This document shows positions 1 to 8,346 of a DNA stretch of 29,370 nt, in pieces (position 1 is the stretch's first letter; the number at the start of each line of letters is the position of its first letter). The stretch comes from JBBDWJ01 sp040902925 (lineage in GTDB: Bacteria; Acidobacteriota; Terriglobia; Bryobacterales; UBA6623), in contig JBBDWJ010000165.1 of the NCBI GenBank assembly GCA_040902925.1, positions 1 through 29,370 of the forward strand, written 5' to 3'. The notes below the pieces were generated by a model. That model did no database searches and had not been told where the DNA came from. It worked only from the letters and a program-made list of their open reading frames with translations. A program made the position numbers and the translations under genes.

Positions 1-1102
1 GCGGGCGCATCAGCATCAGGCTGTATCGGAAATGCGTCGCGGGCCGCAGCGCGCCCTTTCCTACGGCGCTACGAAGCTTTTCCTCGGCGAGATCGTAGCG
101 GCCCCGCGCAATCGCCACTGCCGCCAGAGCCTCGCTCGGCTCCGGGATCTTCGGAAAATCGCGCTCCAGTAGCTCCAGCGCCGGTTGCGCCAGATCCCAG
201 TGGCCCAGTTCGCGGTGAAATTCTGCCCTCCAGAACTGCAGCTCCCAGGCCTCTGTCTGGCGGGATGGCGGGGATCCGGGCGCGAAGGCAGCGCCGGTGG
301 ATTCTGCTGGACCAACAGAATCTGGCCCAGCCGATTGCTGCTGAGGCCTTCCGGGGAGGGTGACGCCCTCCCAGAGCCTCGCGGCGTGCTCGCTGAGCCG
401 AGTTTCGGCCCACTTGCCTCCGTGGTCGCGCACCAGCGACTCCAATGGCCCCGGCTCCAAGCGGGCGGGTGCTGTGCCCTGGGCGGCTAGCCAGTGCACC
501 GCCAGCCAGGCCTGGGAATAGAAATTTGGCCGCGCAAACGCCGCCGACATCCGGTTAGCCGCTACAAATTCTCCCCATTCCGACCAAGGCTGTTCCCGCA
601 GCGCCTGCAGATGGTGCGGAGAGAGTGCCTCCGGCGCCTCAGGGGCTGTTCCAAGCCCGGCCAGGTACTCCGCCAGCCCCTCCCGGAACCATAGCGGGGC
701 GGAACCGGCGGGCCGCGCCAGATGAGCGTACTCATGAGCCAGGGCGGCCATCGGACTGCCCGGCGCGTCCCACGCCACGGCGATCCAGGTTTGATCCCCT
801 CCTGCCAGCGACAACCCGCGGGTCAGGGACGGGTCTCGCGAGTCCCGCGACGCGTAGGGATCGAGACTCTCCCGGTTCGCAAAGATCAGCACTAACGTTG
901 GACCATTTTTCTGATCCGCTAGAGGCAGACCCAGTTCCTCGAACCGCCGCCGTACCCCCTCCAGGTGTTGAGCAGCGGCCACGGCGATCTCGGGCCCCGG
1001 CTCACTGATCACGCGGAAATGCGTCGTTTGACACTCCCACGCCGCGCTGGCGCCTGCGGGGACGCAGAAAAGTACTAGCGCTAAGGCCCCCATTCGTGGC
1101 AT
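1..1102 (-). CDS. Secreted gluzincin-type metallopeptidase-like protein, partial (C-terminus beyond window)
   Basis: Reading the minus strand from an ATG at 1102 gives 367 codons with no stop, running off the left edge. The N-terminus is a typical signal peptide (hydrophobic residues 5-16, then an A-x-A type cleavage site near residue 20), so the product is probably periplasmic or outer-membrane associated. Residues 123-127 are HEYAH, a zinc-binding HExxH motif, followed by WFREGLAEY where E141 fits the third zinc ligand of gluzincins. This resembles the DUF1570/peptidase MA group. The rest is rich in Ala, Leu and Glu and looks helical, possibly TPR-like, towards the truncated end. A purine-rich AAGGGTG lies about 14 nt before the ATG. 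The gene is divergent from the one at 1212. Substrate is unknown; the fold call is good, the exact family less so. Confidence 0.8.
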   Translation of the reverse strand, partial: MPRMGALALVLFCVPAGASAAWECQTTHFRVISEPGPEIAVAAAQHLEGVRRRFEELGLPLADQKNGPTLVLIFANRESLDPYASRDSRDPSLTRGLSLAGGDQTWIAVAWDAPGSPMAALAHEYAHLARPAGSAPLWFREGLAEYLAGLGTAPEAPEALSPHHLQALREQPWSEWGEFVAANRMSAAFARPNFYSQAWLAVHWLAAQGTAPARLEPGPLESLVRDHGGKWAETRLSEHAARLWEGVTLPGRPQQQSAGPDSVGPAESTGAAFAPGSPPSRQTEAWELQFWRAEFHRELGHWDLAQPALELLERDFPKIPEPSEALAAVAIARGRYDLAEEKLRSAVGKGALRPATHFRYSLMLMRP

Positions 1103-1211
1103 GCTTTTATAGTTTCACCCTTCCCGCGCCGATCTGGCACTTAGGAGCCGGATCGGATCATTGCAGTTTCAACTCCCGCGTATACGTTTTTTTGCCGAAG
1201 GTGCCTGAAGC

Positions 1212-1832
1212 ATGACTTTGATTCGAACAATTATTGCTATTTGTGTTTTTGCATTGGTTCCGAGCGGTATGGTGGCCGCCACTCTCCGCGCCAACAGCCA
1301 GTCGCAGGTCATCCAAAACGAGCAAGCCGACACCGACCGCCTTACGCGGATGGAAGATCAGCAGATGATCGCCCGGTTTTCACGGCTGCAGTTGCTGGTT
1401 CCGGTTGAGAACAAAACGCGAGACTTCTACATCCACAACATACCGGAAGAACGCCGCTATCTGCGGCCCTGGGCGAAGCTTTTTCTGGAAAGGCTGGGAC
1501 GCCAGTATCGCTCCAAGTTCGGCCAGAGCCTGCGGATCACCAGCCTGGTGCGCACCGAGGACCATCAGCGTAAGCTGCAGGGCCGCAACCCGAACGCCGC
1601 CGCCCCGGACGGCGAAAAACGTTCGGCGCATCTCACCGGCGCCTGTCTGGATATTTCGAAGAAGGGGATGAACCGGTCGCAGATGCGTTGGGTTCGCGAA
1701 GTGCTCTCCTCTCTGAAAGAGAAGGGACACCTCTACGCGGTCGAGGAGTTTACCATTCCGAACTTCCACATCATGGTGCATCGGGATTACCCCGAGTACG
1801 TGGAATTACTGACCGGCGTCAGCGACGATTAA
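1212..1832 (+). CDS. DUF5715-like / peptidase M15-like secreted protein
   Basis: A 206-residue protein with an N-terminal signal peptide or anchor (hydrophobic residues 5-22). The C-terminal half carries SAHLTGACLD, in which H140 and D147 match the HxxxxxxD zinc ligands of the M15 (VanY/D-Ala-D-Ala carboxypeptidase) fold, and FHIMVH with H186 and H190, one of which would be the third ligand. The stretch before it (SLVRTEDHQ, RNPNAA) matches what I recall of DUF5715, a family frequent in Acidobacteria. A periplasmic peptidoglycan peptidase or binding role is inferred from the fold. GAAGGTG about 10 nt before the ATG is a reasonable ribosome binding site. The intergenic region to the divergent gene is 109 bp. 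It is not cotranscribed with the next gene at close range (296-bp gap). Confidence 0.75.
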   Translation: MTLIRTIIAICVFALVPSGMVAATLRANSQSQVIQNEQADTDRLTRMEDQQMIARFSRLQLLVPVENKTRDFYIHNIPEERRYLRPWAKLFLERLGRQYRSKFGQSLRITSLVRTEDHQRKLQGRNPNAAAPDGEKRSAHLTGACLDISKKGMNRSQMRWVREVLSSLKEKGHLYAVEEFTIPNFHIMVHRDYPEYVELLTGVSDD

Positions 1833-2128
1833 ACCCGGGCCGGTTTCGACTTGGGCCGTCCCGCGGCGGCTTCCAGGAAGTTCTACGTTTCGGGGACTCT
1901 TGCGCCGCTTTGTAGCCGTGCGTGCAAGCCTGGCGGGCCGTCCCCGCGAGCGTGTCGGGCCGTGCCCGAAGAATCGGCGGCTCACGCGAGGGAAACCTGC
2001 GTCTTCTCACCCGCGTCTACTGACTCGAATCCGGGGATTCTACCTACAGTCTGGGCGCCCGAGCGATAGTAGTATTATAAAAAGGGTTCGCCCCATCCCG
2101 CCCCTTCCAAAGAGGATAAGCAGTCGCT
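1833..2128. other. Intergenic region upstream of the S41-like gene
   Basis: This stretch of about 300 bases has no credible gene; the short open frames across it are GC-driven. Two things stand out. One is a perfect everted repeat GAATCC-GG-GGATTC at 2027-2040. The other is a short AT-rich patch, TATTATAA, at 2073-2080, about 50 nt before the next ATG, which could serve as a -10 element. I see no matching -35 hexamer at 16-18 nt. No clear intrinsic terminator follows the upstream gene. Confidence 0.4.
2027..2040. repeat. Small everted repeat GAATCC-GG-GGATTC
   Basis: Two perfect 6-bp arms with a 2-bp centre lie 89 bp upstream of the S41-like start codon and about 35 bp before the AT-rich -10 candidate. 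A DNA-binding site is possible, but a match this short could be chance. Confidence 0.25.
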
Positions 2129-3454
2129 ATGACACCTCGAATCAAGCTCGGCGTTGTCTTCACATCCATGATGCTCACCGTGATGCTCGTGCTCGGCGCC
2201 GTCATGGGCAAGAGCAAGGAAGGCGACGGCGCTTACCGGCCGTTGTCGGTCTACAGCGAGGTGCTCGCGAAGATCAAGAGTGACTACGTCGAAGATCCCA
2301 ACATGGAAGAGGTGACTCGTGGCGCGCTGCAAGGGCTGGTGGAGTACCTCGATGGATCGTCGAGCTACCTGACCGCCAGCCAGTACGAGGAGTACCTGAA
2401 AAGCCTCAAGAACGATGATGGCGGGACCGGGCTATCCACGGGGATGGTCGTCGAGAAGCGGGCCGGCTACTGCTACGTGCTGAGCGTTCTACCGGACTCG
2501 CCGGCCGACAAGCTCGGCATTCGCACCGGCGACCTGGTCGAAGCCATCAACGGATTGAGCACCCGCGTCATGCCACCGGCCTATCTGCATGCGCTGCTGA
2601 GCGGACCGCCCGACAGCACGCTGAGCCTGATGTTGCGGCCCAATCAGAACACCGATGAACCCAAGGAGTTGAGCCTGAAGCGGTCGAAGTTGCGCCTTCC
2701 GCCGGTCACTCACAAGATCCTCGAAGATGGCGTCGGCTACATTGATGTGAACGCGCTCGACGAAGACCGCGTCAACCAGGTATCCAAAGCGGTGAAGTCG
2801 CTGCAGAGTGCCGGTGCGCGCCAAATCGTGCTTGACCTGCGGGGCAGCTCGGTTGGCAGCCCTCAACTGGGGGTCCGCCTGGCGAACCTGTTTGTAGACA
2901 GCGGCAAGATCGCGACTCTCAAGGGCCAACGATACCCCGAGAAAGTGTTTGAAGCCGACTCAAAATCCACGGTGACGAAAGCCGAGCTGGTGGTCATCAC
3001 GGACCGCTCAACCGCGGGAGCGGCTGAAATAGCGGCCGCCGCCATCATGGACTCCGGCCGTGGGGAAGTTGTCGGCGAGCGCACCTACGGAATTGCCGCC
3101 GAGCAGGACACCGTGAAGCTCGAGGACGGGGCCGCGCTGCTGATTTCCGTCGCCAAGTACTACAGCCCTAGCGGCAAAGCGATGCAGGATGAAGGCGTAA
3201 CGCCGAGCATCCCGCTCACCCCGGGCGAGCTGCGCCGCTATCGCCAGCACTTGCTCGACTCGGCGGAAGACGAGTTCGGCGAGCTACCCGCGCCGTCGAC
3301 CACCGAGACGACTCCCGAACCCGAAGAGGGCAGCGCCGAAGATCCTTACCTCAAAAAGGCCCTGGAAGTATTAAAGGGCCAGGTGGTCAAACAAGCGGCC
3401 CGCCTGGAGATCGTTCCACCGCCTTCTGAGCTGGAATTCGCCGCGGCTGCCTGA
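2129..3454 (+). CDS. PDZ-containing S41 (C-terminal processing peptidase) family protein, probably catalytically inactive
   Basis: A 441-residue protein with the CtpA/Tsp layout: an N-terminal membrane segment or signal (about residues 7-27), a helical region, a PDZ domain (about 95-175, with the SPADKLGIRTGDLVEAING core) and the S41 catalytic core (about 195-375). Lining up the conserved block of E. coli Tsp (catalytic S430, D441, K455) without gaps puts G297 where the nucleophile Ser should be and I322 where the general-base Lys should be; D308 is kept. The 25-residue spacing between the two positions is the same as in Tsp, so the alignment is secure. The rest of the fold, including the YYSPSG strand and GVTPSIPL end, is intact. 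A scaffold or peptide-binding role in the periplasm is inferred. AGAGGAT about 12 nt before the ATG supports the start. Confidence 0.88.
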   Translation: MTPRIKLGVVFTSMMLTVMLVLGAVMGKSKEGDGAYRPLSVYSEVLAKIKSDYVEDPNMEEVTRGALQGLVEYLDGSSSYLTASQYEEYLKSLKNDDGGTGLSTGMVVEKRAGYCYVLSVLPDSPADKLGIRTGDLVEAINGLSTRVMPPAYLHALLSGPPDSTLSLMLRPNQNTDEPKELSLKRSKLRLPPVTHKILEDGVGYIDVNALDEDRVNQVSKAVKSLQSAGARQIVLDLRGSSVGSPQLGVRLANLFVDSGKIATLKGQRYPEKVFEADSKSTVTKAELVVITDRSTAGAAEIAAAAIMDSGRGEVVGERTYGIAAEQDTVKLEDGAALLISVAKYYSPSGKAMQDEGVTPSIPLTPGELRRYRQHLLDSAEDEFGELPAPSTTETTPEPEEGSAEDPYLKKALEVLKGQVVKQAARLEIVPPPSELEFAAAA

Positions 3455-3692
3455 GGCAGCGCTCGTTCAGGCCAGCCATTTCGGCTATCCTGCCGGTTTT
3501 GGTGCGTCGCTCACCGCCGTGAATCTCGATCGGGCGTGCATCCGAGATCGTTCACCGCGCTTCCCTTCGTCGCCAGCAAATATTACGCCCTCGCGCCGCG
3601 CGATGATACAGGGTGGGCGGTTTCGCTGAATCCTCGAACTCCCCGCTGTTACAATAACGGCCAAGCTGGCCTCGGCTCTTGGGAAGTTTCTT

Positions 3693-5747
3693 ATGCTCCT
3701 CGTTGTTCCTTCCATTCAACCTTTTCGACGCTGCCTGCGCGTTCCTGTGGCGTCGCTTTTCCTGGCGCTTGCCGTGTTGGCGGCGGCGGTCTTTCCAGCC
3801 TCTTTACGCGCCGAGCCGCAGGACCGCCATGTTGCCGAGTGGGTATTACTGATGGGCGGCACGGTCCGCCTGGAGGGAAACCCGCAGCGCATCGACGATA
3901 TCACCGGCTTGCCCGCGGAGGATTTTCAACTGGAGCTGATCGACCTGGTCGGGACCAATATCCTGCCGCCCGATCTGGCGCGGCTCACAGGCTTGAAGAG
4001 CCTGAGGATTCTGAACCTGCCGGGAACGATGTGGAATCCCCTCTCGGGGGCGCGCATCAACTACAGCCGCGACCTGCGCCGCATCGCCGGCATCTCGACC
4101 CTCGAGCAGCTCACGTTGAGTTACAGTTTCCTCGACTCCATCAAGTTTCACGACGAAGGGCTCGAAGAGATCGCCCCGCTGACCAACCTGAAGGTGCTCA
4201 GCCTGGAGAGTACGCGCGTTCGCGGCCACAATCTCGCGCCGTTCACCAAGCTCCAGGCGCTCGACGTCATGTATTCACCCGTCGACGACGAGGCCATGCG
4301 GCAGCTTGAAGGCATGACCGACATGCGCCGTCTGCTGCTGCGCGACACCTTGATCAGCGACGAGGGTTTGCAGTACATCAGCCATCTCACTAAGCTCGAG
4401 CATCTCGACCTGCAAGGCACGCGCATCACCGACGCGGGCGTGCAGCGCCTGGCCGGCATGACCAACCTCAGGAAGCTCAGCCTCCTGGGCGCCGATCTCA
4501 CCGACGACGGCCTCAAGCACCTGGCTGGCATGACCCAGCTCGAGGAGTTGGACCTCTACCGCACCAAGGTCACCAACCTGGGCGTGGCGCAGCTCCGCAA
4601 GCTGCCGAATCTGCGGCAGGTGGATCTGCGCTATACGAGAGCCACGCAATCGGGAGTGGAAAGCTTGCAGGCTGCGCTGCCGAATTGCGACGTGGCCTTT
4701 GTGGACTTCTCGGTGCGGCCCTCGGTTCCGAAAGGCGCGGACAGAATCATCGCCGGCAACGACGATCAGGTGGTGGCGGAATGGGTTCGCGCCCTCGGGG
4801 GAAAAGCGATCGTTAACGACGGCAGGCTGCGCGAAATTTCACTCGCCTCGACCACCGTCACCGATGAGCTGCTCAAGAACGTCGAAGGTCTGCGAAATCT
4901 TCGCAAGCTCGATCTGCAAGTGACTGAGATTGGCGACCTCGGTATGCAGTCGCTGGCCGGGCTCACCGGTCTCGAAGAGCTGTCGTTGAGCGCCACGATG
5001 ATCTCCGACGCCGGGTTGAAGCACCTCACCGGAATGAGCGCCCTGCGCAAGCTCGAGATGAATCACACGCTCGTCGAAGGCGCCGGGCTCGAGCACCTGG
5101 CGGGCGCCAAAGGTCTCGAGACGTTGAGCCTGTCGAGCTCGCCGGTCCGCGACGAGGGGCTGGCGCACTTGGCGTCCCTCACGTCCCTGCGAGAACTGAA
5201 TCTGTCATTCACCGACCTCACCAACGCCGGGCTCGAGCACCTGAAGCCGCTCACGGCGCTCAAGCGGCTCGACCTGGCGGGCACCGACGTCGGGAACGAC
5301 GGCCTGACGCACTTGGCGGGAATGACAGGGCTGACTTCGCTGCTGCTCAGCTACACGCGCATCACCGAAGAAGGCTTCCCGAAGCTCTCCGGCCTGACGA
5401 ACTTGCGCGAGCTCGGCCTGCTGCGCACTCGCGTCACTGATAAGAGCATGGAAACGGTTGGCCAATTCACCAACCTTGTCGAGTTGAATCTCGACTACAC
5501 CGACGTCGGCGACAAAGGTCTCGCCGCTCTCGCCGGGCTCGAAAAACTCGAACGGCTGAGCCTCGACAGCACCGAAGCCACCGACGCCGCGACCGAACAG
5601 CTCATCCAGTTCCGGCAGCTCAAGGGCCTCAACCTGTATCACACGCTGATCACCGAGAAAGGCCATCAGCAGGTGCGCGAAGCCTTGCCGCAATGCGACA
5701 TCGTTTGGGACCCTCTCTCGAGCCAGCCGACGCGCAGACGCACGTAG
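3693..5747 (+). CDS. Secreted leucine-rich repeat protein with two duplicated modules
   Basis: A 684-residue protein beginning with a long signal peptide (hydrophobic residues 19-36, cleavage likely after LRA near residue 40). The body is made of leucine-rich repeats of about 23-25 residues with the pattern L..L.L..T.ITD.GL..L. It divides into two similar modules. Each opens with a VAEWV..(L/M)GG motif (near residues 47 and 357) and closes with an ALP.CD(I/V) cap (near residues 329 and 663). The gene is thus an internal duplication, and the next gene is a third copy of the module. Such proteins are common in Planctomycetes and Acidobacteria and probably mediate protein binding outside the cytoplasm; no partner can be named. 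The ribosome binding site is weak (GGGAAG). TACAAT at 3650-3655 could be a -10 element, without a clear -35. Confidence 0.88.
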   Translation: MLLVVPSIQPFRRCLRVPVASLFLALAVLAAAVFPASLRAEPQDRHVAEWVLLMGGTVRLEGNPQRIDDITGLPAEDFQLELIDLVGTNILPPDLARLTGLKSLRILNLPGTMWNPLSGARINYSRDLRRIAGISTLEQLTLSYSFLDSIKFHDEGLEEIAPLTNLKVLSLESTRVRGHNLAPFTKLQALDVMYSPVDDEAMRQLEGMTDMRRLLLRDTLISDEGLQYISHLTKLEHLDLQGTRITDAGVQRLAGMTNLRKLSLLGADLTDDGLKHLAGMTQLEELDLYRTKVTNLGVAQLRKLPNLRQVDLRYTRATQSGVESLQAALPNCDVAFVDFSVRPSVPKGADRIIAGNDDQVVAEWVRALGGKAIVNDGRLREISLASTTVTDELLKNVEGLRNLRKLDLQVTEIGDLGMQSLAGLTGLEELSLSATMISDAGLKHLTGMSALRKLEMNHTLVEGAGLEHLAGAKGLETLSLSSSPVRDEGLAHLASLTSLRELNLSFTDLTNAGLEHLKPLTALKRLDLAGTDVGNDGLTHLAGMTGLTSLLLSYTRITEEGFPKLSGLTNLRELGLLRTRVTDKSMETVGQFTNLVELNLDYTDVGDKGLAALAGLEKLERLSLDSTEATDAATEQLIQFRQLKGLNLYHTLITEKGHQQVREALPQCDIVWDPLSSQPTRRRT

Positions 5748-5801
5748 GTGTCGCCGAATCGCATGCAGGAACGTGTTTCACCGCGGCCGGGAGCAAAATC
5801 C

Positions 5802-6893
5802 ATGTCTCGCATCCTCTTCGCTTTGATTCTCACCGCGCTCAGCGTCACGACTGCCCTCGCAGATCTGAAGCAGCAGGATGTCGCCTCATGGATCGAATCG
5901 CTGGGCGGAAAGTACAGCCGCAACGAAGCCGGTGAGATCACAGCCGTCGATTTGCGCAACGCCTGGCTCACCGACGCCGACCTGGAGAAGCTGGCTCACC
6001 TGCCGAAGCTCGAAAGCATCAATCTCGCGTACACGAAGATTACCGATCTCGCTCTCGAACAACTAAAGCCCCTCGAAAACGTCAAGGATCTCAACTTGTA
6101 CTACGCCGAGTATGTCACCGATAGCGGCGTCGCTCACCTGAAGGCGTGGAAGAACCTCGAACATCTCGATGTGTGCGGGACGAAGGTTACGAGCACTGTT
6201 TTCGAGCACGTCGCGAACATGACGAAGCTCAAATCGCTCGACGTGGGTTTCAGCCGCGTGACCGACGATGGGTTCGAGCATCTATCGGGGTTGGAGCACC
6301 TCGAAAGACTCTCCTTCGGCGGCAACAAGATGAGTGGAGTCGCGCTGCCGATTCTCAAGCTGCTGCCTTCGCTGCGCGAATTGAGCGTTAGCGGCGGCCA
6401 GCGCACCGATTCGGGCACCTGGAGCGTTTCGATCACCGACTTCAACCTCGATAACATCATCCAACTCGAGCAGCTCGAAGTGCTGAATCTTGGTGAGACC
6501 TCAGTCACCGACCGCGGAGTGGCAAAGCTGGCGCAGATGAAGAACCTCACGACGCTCGACCTGCGTCGCACCATGGTTACCGGCAAAGGGCTTGCCGCGC
6601 TGGCCGATCTGCCGAAGCTGCGCCATCTGAAACTTTGGCATGCCGAGCGTATTGACGATGCCGCAATTCCCCATTTTGTGGGGATGAAGAATCTCGAAAC
6701 CCTCGAGCTGCCCGAGACGGGCATCAGCGGCGAAGGGCTTGCTCGATTAGCGGAGATGAAGCAGCTTAAGAAGCTCTACATCGGCGGTACGGCCGTGACG
6801 GCGGAGCAAGTTGCGGCGTTCCGCAAAGCCTCGCCCGATTGCCTGATCACCTGGTGGGAAAAGTTCGAAGTGCCCGAGCGCATCGAGCAGTAG
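5802..6893 (+). CDS. Secreted leucine-rich repeat protein, single module
   Basis: A 363-residue protein with signal peptide (cleavage near residue 20 after TALA), then the opening motif VASWIESLGG, about eleven leucine-rich repeats of the L..L.L..T.VTD.G. type, and the closing cap SPDCLITWW. It matches the module used twice in the protein encoded just upstream. The open frame reaches back to a GTG at 5748 directly after the upstream stop, but I chose the ATG at 5802. It starts the signal peptide, and a GGGAGC sits about 10 nt before it. The 54-nt gap suggests cotranscription with the upstream gene and a shared function. The role is inferred to be periplasmic or surface protein binding. Confidence 0.87.
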   Translation: MSRILFALILTALSVTTALADLKQQDVASWIESLGGKYSRNEAGEITAVDLRNAWLTDADLEKLAHLPKLESINLAYTKITDLALEQLKPLENVKDLNLYYAEYVTDSGVAHLKAWKNLEHLDVCGTKVTSTVFEHVANMTKLKSLDVGFSRVTDDGFEHLSGLEHLERLSFGGNKMSGVALPILKLLPSLRELSVSGGQRTDSGTWSVSITDFNLDNIIQLEQLEVLNLGETSVTDRGVAKLAQMKNLTTLDLRRTMVTGKGLAALADLPKLRHLKLWHAERIDDAAIPHFVGMKNLETLELPETGISGEGLARLAEMKQLKKLYIGGTAVTAEQVAAFRKASPDCLITWWEKFEVPERIEQ

Positions 6894-6896
6894 ACA

Positions 6897-7005
6897 GGCA
6901 CAGATATTTCAAAGTGCGACTGGCGTGACCGCTTGCCGGCCGCACCAAACACGTAGGGCAGACACTATGCCCGCCCCACCCTGCACAGACAGGATTGTCT
7001 GTGCC
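6897..7005. repeat. REP-like intergenic element with inner hairpins between convergent genes
   Basis: The segment is bounded by 8-bp inverted ends, GGCACAGA at 6897-6904 and TCTGTGCC at 6998-7005. Inside, 6983-6991 and 6996-7004 form a perfect 9-bp hairpin with a GGAT loop (arm GCACAGACA). A smaller one, GGGCA/TGCCC, is at 6956-6960 and 6968-6972. It fills almost the whole space between a plus-strand stop at 6893 and a minus-strand stop at 7025. It could terminate transcription in both directions, although no T-run follows. Whether it is dispersed in the genome cannot be seen here. Confidence 0.5.
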
Positions 7006-7024
7006 ACTAAACAATTCCGTGCCG

Positions 7025-8344
7025 CTAAACGATATCGCTGAGCTTCTCGTTGCCTGATGGGAAGCGGCCGATCTGCGCACCGACTACCTCTTCCGCCAGA
7101 GTTTGGTAAAGGTCGCCAATCGTTCCGGTCTGGCGCGTGTGCAGCCCGGTCTTCATGCCGCCCGCGTGGCCGGCGACGATCATCGCCAGGCCGCTGTTCT
7201 TGTGCGGATTCGCCTCGGCGTGCTCGTGGATATACAGCGCGCAGGTGTGATCGAGCAGCGTGCCGTCGCCTTCGCGGATCGACTTCAGCTTGGCTAGCAG
7301 GTACGCAAACTCTTCGACGTGCCAGCGGTTGATATCCCGCAGGATGCGCTGCCCTTCGGGCGTCTCGACTTGGCCGTGGGTGTACTCATGGTGGCGCTCG
7401 GCGGTGTAGCCGAGCCATGGGAAGCGCGACAGCCCCTGGCATTTCGTCAGCATGTACGAAGCGACGCGGGTCTGCCCCGAGGCCAGCGCGTGAACCAGTA
7501 GATCGCTCTGCAGCTTGGCGATGCGCGGCCAGTCCTTGAGGTCGCCGCCTTCGGGCGGCTGCTCGACGACCTGGGAGTATTCGGGCGGCAAGCTCGCCAC
7601 CGAACGCTCCAGGCTGCGCACCGACGTCAGGTACTCATCAAGCCGGTCTTGATCGCCGTGCCCGAGGCTGGCTTTGAGCGTACGGGCGTCGTCGCTCACC
7701 GCGTCGAGAATGCTCTTCTTACGGTCGATCCAGTATTGTTCTTTCGATCCGAACAGCCGGTCGAACAAGCGGTGAGGAATCATTTCCGGCGGCAGCGGAC
7801 GGTCGCGCCCCGCCCAGCTCATGTTGCGCTGCACGCTCTCGCCGAACGATTCCTGGCAGACGCCGATCTGCAACGACCGGAAACGCGAGTTTTTGCCGAT
7901 CTGCTGCGCGATCGCCTGATCGATCGAAGCGCCGCCGGCGCCGCGTCCGGTGAACGCCTCGCCCGACATCAGCCCGCTCATCGACTTGGCGTGGCCGTTC
8001 CCGGGGCCCGGCACGCGCGCCGCCGGGTTGTCGACGCCGCTGAGAATGTGAATGTCGTCGCGGAAGGGGGCCAGCGGACGCAGGCAAGGCGTCATCTGGT
8101 AGTTGGCGCCTTCCTCGCGCGGGATCCAATACTTCTCGACGATTCCGTTGCCGTTGAACCAAACGATGAAACGAGATTCGATGGAGCCAGAGCCGATGGT
8201 GCTCGCGGCGTCCGCCGCCGCATAGGCGTTCCCGCTGGGGTTGAACATCGCGTCAAACGCCGGCACGCCCAAGCGGATCATCGCGCCGGAAAGCCCAACG
8301 CCCTTCAAAAACGTGCGCCGTGAAAGCTCTTTACGAAACGCCAT
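7025..8344 (-). CDS. DUF1552 family protein, Tat-secreted
   Basis: A 439-residue protein whose N-terminus has a twin-arginine signal (SRRTFLKG, R9-R10) followed by a weakly hydrophobic stretch, so it should be exported folded through Tat. The remainder matches DUF1552, a family found mainly in Planctomycetes, Verrucomicrobia and Solibacter-type Acidobacteria and nearly always beside a DUF1592/1588 c-heme protein, as here. Sequence features include WFNGNGIVEKYW, a LSGVDNPA segment, a histidine-rich region near HHEYTHGQ and a C-terminal IHEHAEANPH segment. The fold has been related to sulfatase/alkaline phosphatase-like proteins, but no reaction is established. The start at 8344 lies 2 nt after the stop of the upstream gene, implying translational coupling. 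The frame is open 58 codons further upstream, but that part lies inside the neighbouring gene. Confidence 0.9.
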   Translation of the reverse strand: MAFRKELSRRTFLKGVGLSGAMIRLGVPAFDAMFNPSGNAYAAADAASTIGSGSIESRFIVWFNGNGIVEKYWIPREEGANYQMTPCLRPLAPFRDDIHILSGVDNPAARVPGPGNGHAKSMSGLMSGEAFTGRGAGGASIDQAIAQQIGKNSRFRSLQIGVCQESFGESVQRNMSWAGRDRPLPPEMIPHRLFDRLFGSKEQYWIDRKKSILDAVSDDARTLKASLGHGDQDRLDEYLTSVRSLERSVASLPPEYSQVVEQPPEGGDLKDWPRIAKLQSDLLVHALASGQTRVASYMLTKCQGLSRFPWLGYTAERHHEYTHGQVETPEGQRILRDINRWHVEEFAYLLAKLKSIREGDGTLLDHTCALYIHEHAEANPHKNSGLAMIVAGHAGGMKTGLHTRQTGTIGDLYQTLAEEVVGAQIGRFPSGNEKLSDIV

Positions 8345-8346
8345 AA

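Noticed and set aside
1161..1186. TTGCAG and TATACG as a promoter for the DUF5715-like gene
   Set aside because: The spacer is only 14 nt, too short for a normal sigma-70 promoter.
4200..6800. Regular repeats that could be mistaken for a CRISPR or minisatellite array
   Set aside because: The periodicity is that of leucine-rich repeat codons; the DNA repeats are imperfect and lie inside open frames.
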